64,000 nucleotides of DNA from Micromonospora sp. MA102 (GTDB lineage Bacteria > Actinomycetota > Actinomycetes > Mycobacteriales > Micromonosporaceae), in NCBI RefSeq assembly GCF_025460765.1, contig NZ_JAMWEG010000001.1, positions 186,001 through 250,000 on the forward strand. Direction: 5' to 3'. Positions 39,570 through 48,065 of this stretch are shown here, piece by piece (the stretch's first letter is position 1; each line of letters opens with the position of its first letter). The notes beneath the pieces are model-generated. The model had not been told where the DNA came from. It made no database searches and saw only the letters and a program-made list of their open reading frames with translations. The position numbers were made by a program, and so were the translations under genes.

Positions 39570-40301
39570 TCAGGACTTCGCGGTGGGCTCCCGGCGGGTA
39601 CGCAGGAAGGCCAGCCCGCCGAGGATCAGGCCGGCCAGGCCGGCGACCAGACCGGCCACGCCGAACGCGGTGGCCGCGCCGGTGTCGGCGTCGTCATCGT
39701 CGTCGTCGGCAGCGGCGGCCGCCGGGGCGCTCGCGACCGGCGAGGCGGACGCCGAGGCGGCGGCCAGGGTGAGCACCGGCGCCGGGTTCTCCGGCTCCTC
39801 CCCGCCCGGCGTGGGCTCCTCGATCCAGCGCGAGACGTTGCCGTCCGAGTAGGTCTGGAGCACCTTGAACACCATCCGGTCGACCTGCGGCAGCGGGCCC
39901 ATCGACACCGGGAACTCCTGGAACTCGCCCGGCTTGACCCCGCCGTTCGGCGCGGCCGTCCAGGTCAGCTTGGAGACCGCCTCGGTGAGCTGGCTGCCGT
40001 GCACCTCGACGGGCGGGTCGACCTTGCGCTTCTCCACCGCGACCGTCCACCCGGGGACCGGCATGGTGGAGACCGAGCCGACCGGGGCGTTCTCCGGCAG
40101 GTTGACCTCGACCTTCGTGGTCGACGCCGCGTCGCTCTCGTTCGGCACCCGGAAGGCGAAGCGGCCGTAGCTGCCCTGCGTGGCCTCCTTCGGGTTGACG
40201 GTGACGTGCGCCGAGGCCGGCCCGGCCAGGCCGAGCACGGCCGTGGCCACGGCGGCGAGGGTGAGCGCGGCGGCGGTTGCGGGACGCCGGAGACGGGTCA
40301 T
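39570..40301 (-). CDS. YcnI-family (DUF1775) copper-binding-type exported protein
   Basis: The 243-residue protein has a signal peptide ending GPASA, so the mature chain would start His-Val-Thr-Val, and the DUF1775 pattern HVTVNPKEATQGSYGRFAFRVPNES continues. YcnI proteins of Bacillus use the mature N-terminal His to bind Cu(II) in a mono-histidine brace. The C-terminus has a Pro/Ala/Asp linker, a transmembrane helix and a basic tail, so it is membrane-anchored. ATG 40301 lies 17 nt after the stop of the CopCD gene, so the two are co-transcribed. Confidence 0.92.
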   Translation of the reverse strand: MTRLRRPATAAALTLAAVATAVLGLAGPASAHVTVNPKEATQGSYGRFAFRVPNESDAASTTKVEVNLPENAPVGSVSTMPVPGWTVAVEKRKVDPPVEVHGSQLTEAVSKLTWTAAPNGGVKPGEFQEFPVSMGPLPQVDRMVFKVLQTYSDGNVSRWIEEPTPGGEEPENPAPVLTLAAASASASPVASAPAAAAADDDDDDADTGAATAFGVAGLVAGLAGLILGGLAFLRTRREPTAKS

Positions 40302-40318
40302 GTGGGCGAGCCTTTCGG

Positions 40319-42004
40319 TTACCTGACAGGCACGGTGGCGGTCACCGTGGCCTGGTCGATGTCGGAGGTGCGGACGGTGAAGCGGAGCTGCCACTGCCCC
40401 GCCGCCGGCAGGTTGATCTCGCCGAAGGCGTGGTTGTCGGTCAGCGGAAGCAGCGGGATCGTGATCGGCTCGATGCCGGCCGACGGCAGCGCGGCGGTGG
40501 CCTTCCACTCCTGCACGGGCTGAGGCCGGTTGTCCTTCGGGGTGTACGCGTAGAGGTGCAGCGAGTTGCTGCCGCTCTCGGCCGGGTCCAGCTCGACCTG
40601 CAGCGAGTAGAGCGGGCTGCTCAGCGTGGTGGAGAAGAAGCCGTCCGGGGCGCCGGCCACGGTCGCGGAGGCGGTCCGGGCCGGGGTGGTCTGCACCAGG
40701 GTCGCCGAGAGGCCGAGCACCACCGCGGTGATCGCCAGCTCGGCCACCACCGCCCGCCGCATGGACCCCGGACGGCCCGCGGCGGTGCGCTTGCGGACCA
40801 GCGCCCGGGAGTACGCGGCCACCCCGATCACCAGCGCGAACAGCACGATCTTGGCGAGCAGCAGCTGCCCGTAGGTGGTGTCGACCAGCGCCTTCGGCGT
40901 TGCCACCTCGATCAGCCCCTGCACGGTCCCGGCGAGCAGCAGCGCAGCCACCGCCAGCGCCGCCCAGCGGGACCAGATCGGCAGGATGGCGTCCAGCTCC
41001 CGCTCGTCGGCCCGGCGCAGCAGGAAGACCGCGAGCATCACCAGGCCGCCCAGCCAGACGGCCATGCTGCCGAGGTGCACGGCGTCCACCACCACCGAGA
41101 CGGCGGGCGCGGGCGACGCGGCCGGGTGGCCCGCGAGCGACCAGGTGAACAGCGCGGCCCCGCCGAGGATGGCCAGGATGAGCCCGTCGGTGCGGCTGAC
41201 CGGCCCGGCGAAGAGCGGGCGGAGCAGGAACGCCGCCGCGGCCAGCAGGCCGAGCCGGACCAGGTGCGTGGCGCCGTAGGTGCTGCCCAGCACGTCGCCG
41301 AAGCCGGCACCGGTGGCGTCGAACAGGCCGCCGCCGTTGGTGTAGGGGACCTGGAGCCACAGCTCGGCGAGCGTGGCCACGGCCAGCAGGCCCAGCGCCG
41401 ACCAGGCCAGCCGGGCCGGGCCGCGCCGGGACAGCCGGCGGGGCCAGAGCGCGGCCAGCACCAGCGCCGGGCCGACGAGCAGCAGCAGCCCGACGTAGCC
41501 GAGGTACTTCGCCACCTTGACCGCGTTGCCCACCACCGGGTTCGCCCGGGTGTCCGTGCCGGTGTCGGTCGGCGGGGTGGACGGCGCGCCGACCGAATAG
41601 GTGAACGCGCCCGAGACCGGGTGACTGTCGGCCGAGATCACCCGGTAGCTGACCAGGTAGGTGCCGCGCGCGCCGGACGGGTCCACCGGGATGGTGACCA
41701 CCGCGCCCTTGAAGGTGGGCTCGCCCCGGTCGGCCCGGGAGCCGTCGGGCGCGATCACCCGGATCTTGTCGGGGACCTTGCGGACCCCCTCGCTGAAGGT
41801 GATCACCACTTCGGCGGGCGCGCTGGACACCACGGCCGCGGCGGCGGGGCTGCTGCTCACCAGCACCGCGTGGGCGCTGGCCGGGGTGGCCGGGGCCAGC
41901 AGCAGGGCGACGAGGGTGACCAGCAGTCCGGCGGCGGTCCCCAGCCGGGCGGCCCACGGACGGTCGGCGACGGCCACGGGGCGGCGGCGTACGGCAGCAG
42001 TCAT
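40319..42004 (-). CDS. copCD: CopC-CopD fusion, copper resistance/uptake
   Basis: A 561-residue fusion. The signal peptide ends PASA, leaving a mature N-terminal His (AHAVLVSSSP) as in CopC copper sites; a second conserved His is in ADSHPVSGAFTY. The CopC domain (residues 45-150) is joined to a CopD membrane domain of eight helices (LGYVGLLLLVGPALVLAAL to YSRALVRKRT) and then a soluble C-terminal beta domain. The family moves copper across the cytoplasmic membrane or protects against it. ATG 42004, 42010 and 42013 are all in frame; I use 42004 as the smallest. It heads the copCD-ycnI operon, divergent from a SigC-like sigma gene. Confidence 0.93.
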   Translation of the reverse strand: MTAAVRRRPVAVADRPWAARLGTAAGLLVTLVALLLAPATPASAHAVLVSSSPAAAAVVSSAPAEVVITFSEGVRKVPDKIRVIAPDGSRADRGEPTFKGAVVTIPVDPSGARGTYLVSYRVISADSHPVSGAFTYSVGAPSTPPTDTGTDTRANPVVGNAVKVAKYLGYVGLLLLVGPALVLAALWPRRLSRRGPARLAWSALGLLAVATLAELWLQVPYTNGGGLFDATGAGFGDVLGSTYGATHLVRLGLLAAAAFLLRPLFAGPVSRTDGLILAILGGAALFTWSLAGHPAASPAPAVSVVVDAVHLGSMAVWLGGLVMLAVFLLRRADERELDAILPIWSRWAALAVAALLLAGTVQGLIEVATPKALVDTTYGQLLLAKIVLFALVIGVAAYSRALVRKRTAAGRPGSMRRAVVAELAITAVVLGLSATLVQTTPARTASATVAGAPDGFFSTTLSSPLYSLQVELDPAESGSNSLHLYAYTPKDNRPQPVQEWKATAALPSAGIEPITIPLLPLTDNHAFGEINLPAAGQWQLRFTVRTSDIDQATVTATVPVR

Positions 42005-42271
42005 GACCATCATGCTTCCCGAACCGTGCGGCCCCCGGCGACCCGACCTCATCCGCGCCCCGGCGCCGGCGCCGTACGCGGCCGGAGCTCCGCCACCCGG
42101 AGCCGCCGGGCCCGAGCCCACGGCTCCTCCCCGCCCGGCCGGCCGGGAAGCGCCACGCGTACGTCGTCGCACGTCATGATCGGGTAGTCGGCGGGCGGGT
42201 GGGAAAAGTTCCCGGCGTGGGCGGGACCACGTAATGGGCCGAAGGACCCTGTCCGGCACAGGTACGCCGCG

Positions 42272-42277
42272 TAACCT
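42272..42277 (+). promoter_or_regulatory. -10 hexamer TAACCT, leaderless SigC-like gene
   Basis: TAACCT ends 8 nt before GTG 42286. The 281-nt divergent space between copCD and the sigma gene (42005-42285) contains no gene I can support. Confidence 0.45.
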
Positions 42278-42285
42278 CGTCTGTC

Positions 42286-42876
42286 GTGATCCCCGCCCCG
42301 CGCGACACCTCCGCCGGCCGCCCCGCGGCGCCGGAACGCGAGGCTGCGCGGGACGCCGCGACCGACTGGGCACTGGCCGCCCGGGCGGGTGACCCGGTGG
42401 CCCAGGCCGCCTTCGTCCGGGCCACCCAGGCCGAGGTGTGGCGCTTCGCCGCCGCCCTGGTCGACCCGGACAGCGCGGACGACCTGACCCAGGAGACGTA
42501 CCTGCGCGCGTTCCGGGCGCTGCCCGCCTTCGAGGGGCGGTCCACCGCGCGCACCTGGCTGCTCGGCATCGCCCGCCGGACCTGCGCCGACCACCTCCGC
42601 ACCGTGATCCGCCGCCGGCGGCTGGACGCGCGGCTCGCCGCGCACGCGGCCACCGACCGGCCCCACCCGGACCCGGCCGGGCAGCTCGGCGCCACCGACC
42701 TGGTCCGCCGGCTCCCCGCCGAACGGCGCTCCGCGTTCGTGCTCACCCAGCTGCTCGGCCTGTCGTACGCCGAGGCCGCCGCGGTGGAGGGGGTGCCCGT
42801 GGGCACCATCCGCTCCCGCGTCGCCCGGGCCCGCGACGACCTGGTCAAGGCCGCCGGCGACGCGTTGACCGGCTGA
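42286..42876 (+). CDS. ECF sigma factor, SigC-like
   Basis: The 196-residue protein has sigma region 2 (AEVWRFAAALVDPDSADDLTQ, TYLRAFRALPAF) and region 4 (LLGLSYAEAAAVEGVPVGTIRSR). Its pattern resembles mycobacterial SigC, an anti-sigma-less ECF factor that has been tied to copper acquisition. I see no anti-sigma gene next to it. The next three genes follow with short gaps or overlaps. GTG 42286 fits a leaderless mRNA. The divergent copCD-ycnI operon makes a copper role the best hypothesis. Confidence 0.88.
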   Translation: MIPAPRDTSAGRPAAPEREAARDAATDWALAARAGDPVAQAAFVRATQAEVWRFAAALVDPDSADDLTQETYLRAFRALPAFEGRSTARTWLLGIARRTCADHLRTVIRRRRLDARLAAHAATDRPHPDPAGQLGATDLVRRLPAERRSAFVLTQLLGLSYAEAAAVEGVPVGTIRSRVARARDDLVKAAGDALTG

Positions 42877-42908
42877 TCATGGAACTTTCCTCGGAAACGG
42901 GACGACCA

Positions 42909-43430
42909 ATGACCGTGACCGCACCACCCACCCGGGCCTCCCGCTGGCCCGCCGTACGGCCCTGGCTCGGCATCGCGGCCCGCCTCGGCCTGGCCGCCGT
43001 CTGGTTGGTCGCCGGCGCCGCCAAGGTCGGCGACCTGGCCGCCTCCGGCCGGGCGGTCAACGCCTACCAGGTGATGCCGTACGACCTGGCCACCGTGATC
43101 GGCGCCGCGCTGCCCTTCGTCGAGCTGGCCCTCGGCGTGCTCCTGCTGCTCGGGCTGGCCACCCGGCTCGCCGCCGGCGTCTCCGCAGCGCTGCTCGTCG
43201 TCTTCATCGCCGGCATCACCTCCGCCTGGTCCCGTGGCCTGGCCATCGACTGCGGATGCTTCGGCAGCGGCGGGCAACTCGCCGCCGGCCAGGCACCGAG
43301 CTACCTCCCGGAGATCCTCCGGGACCTGGGATTCCTGGTACTGGCCGGGTTCCTGCTGACCTGGCCCCGCACCCCGTTCTCCGTGGACGGCTGGCTGGCG
43401 GGCGACACCGTGGAGGTCGACGATGAGTAG
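42909..43430 (+). CDS. MauE/DoxX-like membrane protein
   Basis: A 173-residue four-helix membrane protein with the MauE pattern: AARLGLAAVWLVAGAAKVGD, LPFVELALGVLLLLGL, DCGCFG, and FLVLAGFLL. The cysteines in DCGCFGSG lie on an extracytoplasmic loop. MauE helps disulfide formation in methylamine dehydrogenase maturation, and relatives pair with DsbA-like partners. The next gene is such a partner. ATG 42909 is chosen by alignment of the first helix; ATG 42879 is in frame. The stop lies 8 nt inside the next gene. Confidence 0.85.
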   Translation: MTVTAPPTRASRWPAVRPWLGIAARLGLAAVWLVAGAAKVGDLAASGRAVNAYQVMPYDLATVIGAALPFVELALGVLLLLGLATRLAAGVSAALLVVFIAGITSAWSRGLAIDCGCFGSGGQLAAGQAPSYLPEILRDLGFLVLAGFLLTWPRTPFSVDGWLAGDTVEVDDE

Positions 43431-44139
43431 TCGCAAGGGACGGAAGAACGCCGCCCAGGTGGTCCGCGCCCAGATCGCCCGGGAGAAGCGGCGCACCCGC
43501 ACGATCTGGACCTCCGTCGCCGCGGTGGTGGTGCTGGTGATCGCCGGTCTGATCGGCTGGACGGTCTACTCCAGCCAGAAGTCGGACACGTTCACCACCC
43601 CGCCCGGCGCCAACCCGCCCGGCACCGCCATCGTCCTCGGCCAGGGCCCGGTCCCCGTCGACCTCTACGAGGACTACCTCTGCCCGGTCTGCAAGCAGTT
43701 CCAGCAGACCAGCGGCGAGACGATCAACCAGTTGATCAACGAGGACAAGATCCGGGTGAACTTCCACCCGGTGGCCTTCCTCAACCGCTTCTCCACCACC
43801 GAATACTCCACCCGCTCCTCGGCCGCCGCCGGCTGCGCCGCACAGGGCGGCAAGTTCAAGGAGTTCACCGACCAGCTCTTCGCCCGGCAGCCGGCCGAGG
43901 GCAGCGCCGGGCTCAGCGACGACGAGCTGATCGACATCGGCGCCGGCGTCGGGCTCGACCGCGACGACTTCGGCTCCTGCGTGAAGGACGGAAAATACAA
44001 GGCGTGGACCGAGCACGTCACCGACGACGCCAGCAAGTCCGGCGTGACCGGCACCCCGACCATCCGCGTCGACGGCAAGGACGTCACGGACCGCAGCCCG
44101 GAGGGGATCAGGGCGGCCGTGGAGGCGGCCGGCAAGTGA
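43423..44139 (+). CDS. DsbA-like thioredoxin-fold protein, membrane-anchored
   Basis: The 238-residue protein has one N-terminal transmembrane helix (residues 28-48) and an extracytoplasmic DsbA domain. The active site is EDYLCPVCKQFQ with CPVC, and the cis-Pro loop reads TGTPTIRVDG. Two further cysteines (AAAGCAAQG and FGSCVKDGK) could form a second disulfide. It likely oxidises or isomerises disulfides in secreted proteins, taking electrons to the MauE protein. ATG 43423 overlaps the MauE gene by 8 nt and the stop overlaps the next gene by GTGA. Confidence 0.88.
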   Translation: MSSRKGRKNAAQVVRAQIAREKRRTRTIWTSVAAVVVLVIAGLIGWTVYSSQKSDTFTTPPGANPPGTAIVLGQGPVPVDLYEDYLCPVCKQFQQTSGETINQLINEDKIRVNFHPVAFLNRFSTTEYSTRSSAAAGCAAQGGKFKEFTDQLFARQPAEGSAGLSDDELIDIGAGVGLDRDDFGSCVKDGKYKAWTEHVTDDASKSGVTGTPTIRVDGKDVTDRSPEGIRAAVEAAGK

Positions 44140-45227
44140 TCCCCGCGCCGCTGCGGCGGGCCGCTCTGGTGGTCACCGCCGCGCTCACCACCCTCCTCGC
44201 CCTCGCCACCCCCGCCGCCGCGCACGGCGCGGACGCCCCAGACGGCACCGACTACCGGGCCGAGGTCACCGGCATCGCTCCGGCCCGGCCCGGGCTCACC
44301 GCCCGGATGGTCGAGGCCGGCGCCCGCCTCGAACTGACCAACCGCACCGCGGCCGACGTCCAGGTGCTCGGCTACTCCGGCGAGCCGTACCTGCGGATCG
44401 GGCCCGGCGGCGTGTACGAGAACAGCCGCTCCCCCGCCACCTACCTCAACCGCACCCTCGCCGGGGACACCCAGCTCCCGCCGGAGGCCGACCCGGCCGC
44501 CGCCCCGGTCTGGCGGCGGATCGCCGACGGGCCGACGGCCCGCTGGCACGACCAGCGGACGCTCTGGCTGGAGTCCGACCCGCCGGTCCAGGTGGCCGCC
44601 GCCCCCGACCGGGAGCAGCGGGTCCGCGACTGGGTGGTGCCGCTGCGCGCCGGCACCGGCACCGTCGAGGTGCACGGCACCCTGGACTGGGTGCCGCCGC
44701 CCGACGCGTACCCCTGGTGGGTGGCCGCCACCCTCGGCTTCCTGGTGATCGGCGCGGCCGGCCTGGTCCCGGCCGGCACCGCCACCGGCGTCCGCGCGCT
44801 GCGCGGGGTGGGCGCGCTGCTCGCCCTGGGCGGTGCCGCGACCGTGGCGCTCACCGTCGGCAAGGCCGTGGACGCCGGCGCCGCCGGCGCCGGCGGGATG
44901 CTGCTCGACCTGCTCACCGGGCAGACGTGGACACTGCTCACCGGGCTCGGCGCGCTCACGGCCGGCGGCTACGCGCTGGCCCGCCGCCCGGCCGCCGACT
45001 TCGCGCTGGCCCTGGCCGGCGCCTGCCTGACCCTGTTCGCCGGCGTCTCGAACCTGGCCGTCCTGTCCCGCTCGGTGGCCCCGGTCGCCGGCCCGCCCAC
45101 CCTCGCCCGGGTGCTGGTCACCGTGGCCCTGGCCACCGGCGTCGGCGCGGTCGCCGCCGGCCTCCTGCGCCTGCGCACCGCCTCCCGGGCCGCCCGCGTC
45201 ACGCCCGCGGCGCCCGCCGCGCGCTGA
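44136..45227 (+). CDS. Unrecognised exported protein with predicted N-terminal histidine and multi-helix domain
   Basis: The 363-residue product has a signal peptide (residues 1-24) ending TPAAA, so the mature chain would start His-Gly-Ala-Asp. A beta-rich extracytoplasmic domain follows (RLELTNRTAADVQVLGYSG, LRIGPGGVYENSRSP), then five transmembrane helices from about residue 190. I do not recognise the family. The same AxA-His junction occurs in YcnI and CopC of the divergent operon, where the N-terminal His binds copper. GTG 44136 overlaps the DsbA stop. It is the last gene of the sigma operon. A copper-binding function is inferred from the histidine and context, not from a family. Confidence 0.8.
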   Translation: MIPAPLRRAALVVTAALTTLLALATPAAAHGADAPDGTDYRAEVTGIAPARPGLTARMVEAGARLELTNRTAADVQVLGYSGEPYLRIGPGGVYENSRSPATYLNRTLAGDTQLPPEADPAAAPVWRRIADGPTARWHDQRTLWLESDPPVQVAAAPDREQRVRDWVVPLRAGTGTVEVHGTLDWVPPPDAYPWWVAATLGFLVIGAAGLVPAGTATGVRALRGVGALLALGGAATVALTVGKAVDAGAAGAGGMLLDLLTGQTWTLLTGLGALTAGGYALARRPAADFALALAGACLTLFAGVSNLAVLSRSVAPVAGPPTLARVLVTVALATGVGAVAAGLLRLRTASRAARVTPAAPAAR

Positions 45228-45228
45228 C

Positions 45229-45990
45229 TCAGGACGGGCGGGGCACGAAGCCGTACGGCAGCTCCAGGCGGTGCTCGGCGAGCAGGCGCTGGTCGGAGAG
45301 CAGCTCCAGGGTGGGCGCGTCCGCGACGACCCGGCCGGCGTCCAGGATCACCGAGCGGTCGCAGAGCTCCGCCGCGTACGGCAGGTCGTGGGTGACCATC
45401 AGCAGGGTCACCGGGAGGCCGCGCAGGATCTCCGCCAGCTCCCGGCGGGCCGCCGGATCGAGGTTGGACGACGGCTCGTCCAGCACCAGGATCTCCGGGC
45501 GCATGGCCAGCACCGTGGCCACCGCCACCCGGCGGCGCTGCCCGAACGACAGGTGGTGCGGCGCCCGGTCCCGGTGCTCCGCCATCCCCACCGCGGCGAG
45601 CGCCTCGTCCACCCGGGCGGCCAGCTCCGCGCCGCGCAACCCCAGGTTCGCCGGCCCGAACGCGACGTCCTCGGCGACGGTGGGCAGGAAGAGCTGGTCG
45701 TCCGGATCCTGGAAGACGATGCCCACCCGGCGGCGGATCTCGGCCAGCGTGTCGCGGTCCCGGCTCACCGCCAGGCCGCCCACGCTGACCGTCCCCCCGG
45801 TCGGGGTGAGGATGCCGTTGAGGTGCAGCACCAGGGTCGTCTTGCCGGCGCCGTTCGGCCCGAGCAGCGCCACCCGCTCGCCGCGCGGCACGGTCAGGTC
45901 CACCCCGTGCAGGGCGACGTGACCGTCGGGGTACGCGTACCGGACGCCACGGACGTCCAGGGAGGGCGGCTGCTGCACGTACCCGATCAT
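45229..45990 (-). CDS. cbiO: Energy-coupling factor transporter ATPase CbiO
   Basis: The 253-residue ATPase has Walker A GPNGAGKTTL, Q-loop FQDPDDQLF typical of ECF ATPases, signature LSFGQRRRVAVATVL, Walker B ILVLDEPSSNLDP and H-loop VTHDLPYAAE. ATG 45990 overlaps the stop of cbiQ by ATGA. It is the last gene of a four-gene metal importer unit (cbiM-PDGLE-cbiQ-cbiO) and ends 1 nt from the convergent copper-locus gene. Confidence 0.93.
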   Translation of the reverse strand: MIGYVQQPPSLDVRGVRYAYPDGHVALHGVDLTVPRGERVALLGPNGAGKTTLVLHLNGILTPTGGTVSVGGLAVSRDRDTLAEIRRRVGIVFQDPDDQLFLPTVAEDVAFGPANLGLRGAELAARVDEALAAVGMAEHRDRAPHHLSFGQRRRVAVATVLAMRPEILVLDEPSSNLDPAARRELAEILRGLPVTLLMVTHDLPYAAELCDRSVILDAGRVVADAPTLELLSDQRLLAEHRLELPYGFVPRPS

Positions 45991-46757
45991 GTCAGCACGA
46001 GCGCGACGGCGGCGATGGTGGCCGCGATCGCCGGCACCGTGGCGGCTGCCGCCCACTGGCCCGCGGTGGCCGCGCCCGCGCCCTGCCACACCGCCGGCAT
46101 CCGGCCCGTGTAGCCACGGGAGACCATGGCCAGGTAGACCCGCTCGCCCCGCTCGAACGCCCGCAGGAACAGCGCGCCGACCCCGGCGGCGAAACCGCGG
46201 AGCTGCCAGAGGAAGCGCGGGTCGTCGCCCCGGGACATCCGGGCCACCCGCATCCGCCGCGCCTCCCCCACCAGCACGTCCAGGTAGCGCAGCATGAACG
46301 TGGCGATCTGGGTGAGGATCTGCGGACACCGCAGCCGGTCCAGGCCCACGATCAGGTCCCGCGTCGTCGTGGTCGCCGCCAGCAGGAGCGACGCGAGTAC
46401 GCCGAGCGTGCCCTTGGCCAGGATGTTCCACGCGCCGTGCAGCCCGTCGACCGAGAGGCTCAACCCGGCCACGTCGACCCGCTCCCCGGTGCCGAAGAAC
46501 GGCAGCGCGAACGCGAACAGCACGAACGGCAGCTCGATCAGCGCCCGACCGAGCAGCCAGCGCGCCCCCACCCGGGCCAGCGCCGCCACGGCGACGACCA
46601 GCAGGGCGTAACCGCCGAAGGCCCAGTACGCCGCCCGGGGCGTGGCGACCACCGCGAGGGTGAACAGCACCATCGCGGCGATCTTCACCTCCGGCGGGAG
46701 GCGGTGCACCGGCGAGGACGACTCGCGGTAGAGCACGTGGGCGTGGCCGGCACCCAT
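45987..46757 (-). CDS. cbiQ: Energy-coupling factor transporter transmembrane protein CbiQ
   Basis: The 256-residue T component has about five helices and the two cytoplasmic ECF coupling motifs with Ala-Arg-Gly type residues (EARRMRVARMSRGDD and ERVYLAMVSRGYTG). It links CbiM to CbiO. ATG 46757 lies 7 nt from the end of the PDGLE gene. The metal is nickel or cobalt; see the cbiM entry. Confidence 0.92.
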   Translation of the reverse strand: MGAGHAHVLYRESSSPVHRLPPEVKIAAMVLFTLAVVATPRAAYWAFGGYALLVVAVAALARVGARWLLGRALIELPFVLFAFALPFFGTGERVDVAGLSLSVDGLHGAWNILAKGTLGVLASLLLAATTTTRDLIVGLDRLRCPQILTQIATFMLRYLDVLVGEARRMRVARMSRGDDPRFLWQLRGFAAGVGALFLRAFERGERVYLAMVSRGYTGRMPAVWQGAGAATAGQWAAAATVPAIAATIAAVALVLT

Positions 46758-46764
46758 CCGGGAC

Positions 46765-47226
46765 TCAGCGGGTGCCGGCGGCGCGCGCCGGACGCTCGTC
46801 GGCGGCCGGGTCGCCGGTGGTCGCGTCGCCGGTCGGGCCGGCCGCGCCGCCCGCCGGGTCCGTTCCCGGGTCGGTCGCCGGGCCGGTCGCCGGGCCGCGG
46901 CGGCGGGCCAGCCAGAACAGGCCGCCGCCGAGAGCGAAGGTGAGCAGCACGCCGAGCACGCCGGACAGGCCGGTGGAGAGGAAGTCGTTGCCCACCCCGC
47001 GCACGCCGTAGTCCGCGAGGGGGCTGTCGGCCAGCTCGTGGTCCTTGGCCTGCTGCGCCGGGCAGCTGCCGCCGGTGATCTCGCCGTCGGCGTTGACCGT
47101 GCAGCCCTTGAGCAGCGACGAGTCGAGCCCGTCCGGATGCGCCGAGGCGTAGTTGCTCACCACGCCGGCCAGCAGCAGCGCGACCAGCAGGCCGCCGAGC
47201 AGGAACGGCCAGGAACGCCTGCTCAT
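46765..47226 (-). CDS. PDGLE-domain (CbiN-like) accessory membrane protein
   Basis: The 153-residue protein has an N-terminal helix, the motif ASAHPDGLDSSLLKG that names the PDGLE domain, a second helix near residue 90, and a long Gly/Pro/Asp-rich tail. PDGLE proteins replace or extend CbiN/NikN in actinobacterial nickel/cobalt ECF importers. ATG 47226 overlaps the cbiM stop by ATGA. Confidence 0.88.
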   Translation of the reverse strand: MSRRSWPFLLGGLLVALLLAGVVSNYASAHPDGLDSSLLKGCTVNADGEITGGSCPAQQAKDHELADSPLADYGVRGVGNDFLSTGLSGVLGVLLTFALGGGLFWLARRRGPATGPATDPGTDPAGGAAGPTGDATTGDPAADERPARAAGTR

Positions 47227-47927
47227 CGGGCACCTCCGGCGACCGGGACGGCGGGAGCCGGCACGGCTGGCTTGAGGGCGCGCAGCGCGTACACCAGGTC
47301 GGGGCGGACCTTGGCGACGGTGACCACGGTGGTCGCGGTGATCAGACCCTCGCCGACGCCGATCAGCAGGTGGACGCCGGCCATCGTGCCAGACAGCCCG
47401 GCCAGGTTGCCGCCCAGGTCGGTGGTGCCGCCCAGCCAGTACTCCAGCACGAACCCCTGCGACGCCACCACGACGCTGACCAGCGCGGAGACGAAGGCGG
47501 TGACGCCCAGCCCGGCCGGCGTGCGCGGGAGCACCCGCAGCAGCAGCGCGATCAGCAGGTAGGCGGCGGCGGTGCCGAGCAGCGCCATGTTGGTGATGTT
47601 GAGGCCGAGCATGGCCACCCCGCCGTCGCCGAACACCAGCGCCTGCACGACCAGCACCACGGCGACGCAGAGCGCGCCCACCCACGGGCCGACCAGCAGC
47701 GCGGCGAGGGCGCCACCCAGCAGGTGGCCGCTGACCCCGGCCGTGAAGATCGGGAAGTTGAGCATCTGCACGGCGAAGATGAACGCGGCCACCAGGCCGG
47801 CCATCGGAGCCAGCCGGTCGTCGAGGTCACGGCGGCCGCGCAGCACGCAGAAGGTGAGCACGGCAAGCGCGAGGGCCGCGAACACCGCGGCGACGGGACC
47901 GTCGATGATCCCGTTCGAGATGTGCAT
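47223..47927 (-). CDS. cbiM: Nickel/cobalt ECF importer substrate component CbiM/NikM
   Basis: The 234-residue S component binds Ni(II) or Co(II) through its N-terminal Met-His, which I use to set the start at ATG 47927 (MHISNGIIDGP); the longer GTG form at 47942 would hide that metal site. Other family features are GVSGHLLGGALAALLVGPW and LGLNITNMALLGT. The histidine and the small residues of the first loop are intact. The promoter region contains a Nur-box-like site, which favours nickel. No cobalamin riboswitch is visible in the short leader. Confidence 0.92.
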   Translation of the reverse strand: MHISNGIIDGPVAAVFAALALAVLTFCVLRGRRDLDDRLAPMAGLVAAFIFAVQMLNFPIFTAGVSGHLLGGALAALLVGPWVGALCVAVVLVVQALVFGDGGVAMLGLNITNMALLGTAAAYLLIALLLRVLPRTPAGLGVTAFVSALVSVVVASQGFVLEYWLGGTTDLGGNLAGLSGTMAGVHLLIGVGEGLITATTVVTVAKVRPDLVYALRALKPAVPAPAVPVAGGAR

Positions 47928-47971
47928 CGCCAGGGTTTCCACGGACCGAGCTTATTTGTAGGGAGTCGCTG

Positions 47972-47988
47972 TTGCCAATCCATTGCAA
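47972..47988. promoter_or_regulatory. Nur-box-like site TTGCCA-ATCCA-TTGCAA
   Basis: The 17-bp site matches the published actinobacterial Nur (nickel-responsive Fur-family) consensus tTGCaa-N5-ttGCAA except for one base. It lies 45 nt upstream of cbiM, between it and the divergent bcp gene. Confidence 0.5.
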
Positions 47989-48052
47989 CAAGCCATGGTG
48001 ATCATCACGCGGGCCGGCGCGTCGCCACCCGCCCCGGACCCGGCGACGGCGG

Positions 48053-48058
48053 TATCGT
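48053..48058 (+). promoter_or_regulatory. -10 hexamer TATCGT, leaderless bcp
   Basis: TATCGT ends 7 nt before ATG 48066. Confidence 0.5.
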
Positions 48059-48065
48059 CTGCGCC

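Noticed and set aside
47928..48065. A cobalamin riboswitch before cbiM
   Set aside because: The interval to the divergent bcp gene is only about 140 nt and shows no B12-box. The Nur-like site is a better explanation.
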